A stretch of DNA of 64,000 nucleotides, from positions 4,778,501 to 4,842,500 of the forward strand of contig JAQPZY010001695.1 in the NCBI GenBank assembly GCA_029931535.1, written 5' to 3'. A program made the translations under genes and the position numbers. The DNA is from Margaritifera margaritifera (lineage: Eukaryota; Mollusca; Bivalvia; Unionida; Margaritiferidae). Below the pieces are notes generated by a model. It was not told the origin of the DNA. It saw only the letters and a program-made list of their open reading frames with translations, and ran no database searches. Shown here piece after piece: positions 63,956 to 64,000 of the stretch (its first letter is position 1; every line of letters starts with the position of its first letter).

Positions 63956-64000
63956 TGTTTAAAACATGCAAAACAAGTCATGATATCATGCAACAGCCAC

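Overview
This is a window of AT-rich, intron-rich animal nuclear DNA, most likely from a mollusc and probably a bivalve. There are no bacterial-style genes. Two multi-exon genes with GT-AG introns and matching phases can be rebuilt by hand. The tail of one interspersed repeat (CACCAAACCAAACC), the ACATGTA-rich AT background, a tandem repeat whose head reads GGCCTGTTGTCTGTC, and a DIRS-type retroelement are all things I associate with bivalve genomes. That assignment is inference, and I cannot name the species.

Gene 1 (+ strand, 6712-35466) is complete. Six coding exons spread over 28.8 kb encode a 307-residue SLC25 mitochondrial carrier of the uncoupling-protein (ucpB-like) type, with all three PX[DE]XX[KR] signatures. 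Gene 2 (- strand, 63316 down to 44676, continuing past the right edge) is the C-terminal 312 residues, in eight exons, of a PM20D1-like M20 peptidase / N-acyl-amino-acid synthase-hydrolase. It keeps the last zinc-ligand histidine; the N-terminal catalytic half lies outside the window. The two genes converge, with about 9.2 kb between their stop codons. A functional link (PM20D1 products are N-acyl amino acids, which act as mitochondrial uncouplers in mammals) is suggestive only.

Layout. 1-6700: AT-rich flank with microsatellites and several terminal-inverted-repeat (TIR) insertions. 6712-35466: carrier gene; its introns hold a 96-bp perfect hairpin element, a 5'-truncated non-LTR retrotransposon with a (TA)n tail, tRNA-derived SINE sequence, a hAT-like transposase remnant, a TTAA-flanked insertion nested in a tandem repeat, a LINE RNase H fragment and a decayed DIRS-like element with inverted terminal repeats. 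35467-44675: intergenic, with SINEs, minisatellites and a TA-flanked TIR element. 44676-63316: PM20D1-like gene, whose introns are mostly minisatellites with units of about 24-145 bp.

The most unusual signal is in gene 2. At two of its exons the 3' end of the exon plus its 5' splice site is the unit of a tandem array running into the downstream intron: about 11 extra copies at 47763-48459 and about 5 at 54765-55161. The gene therefore carries rows of duplicate splice donors.
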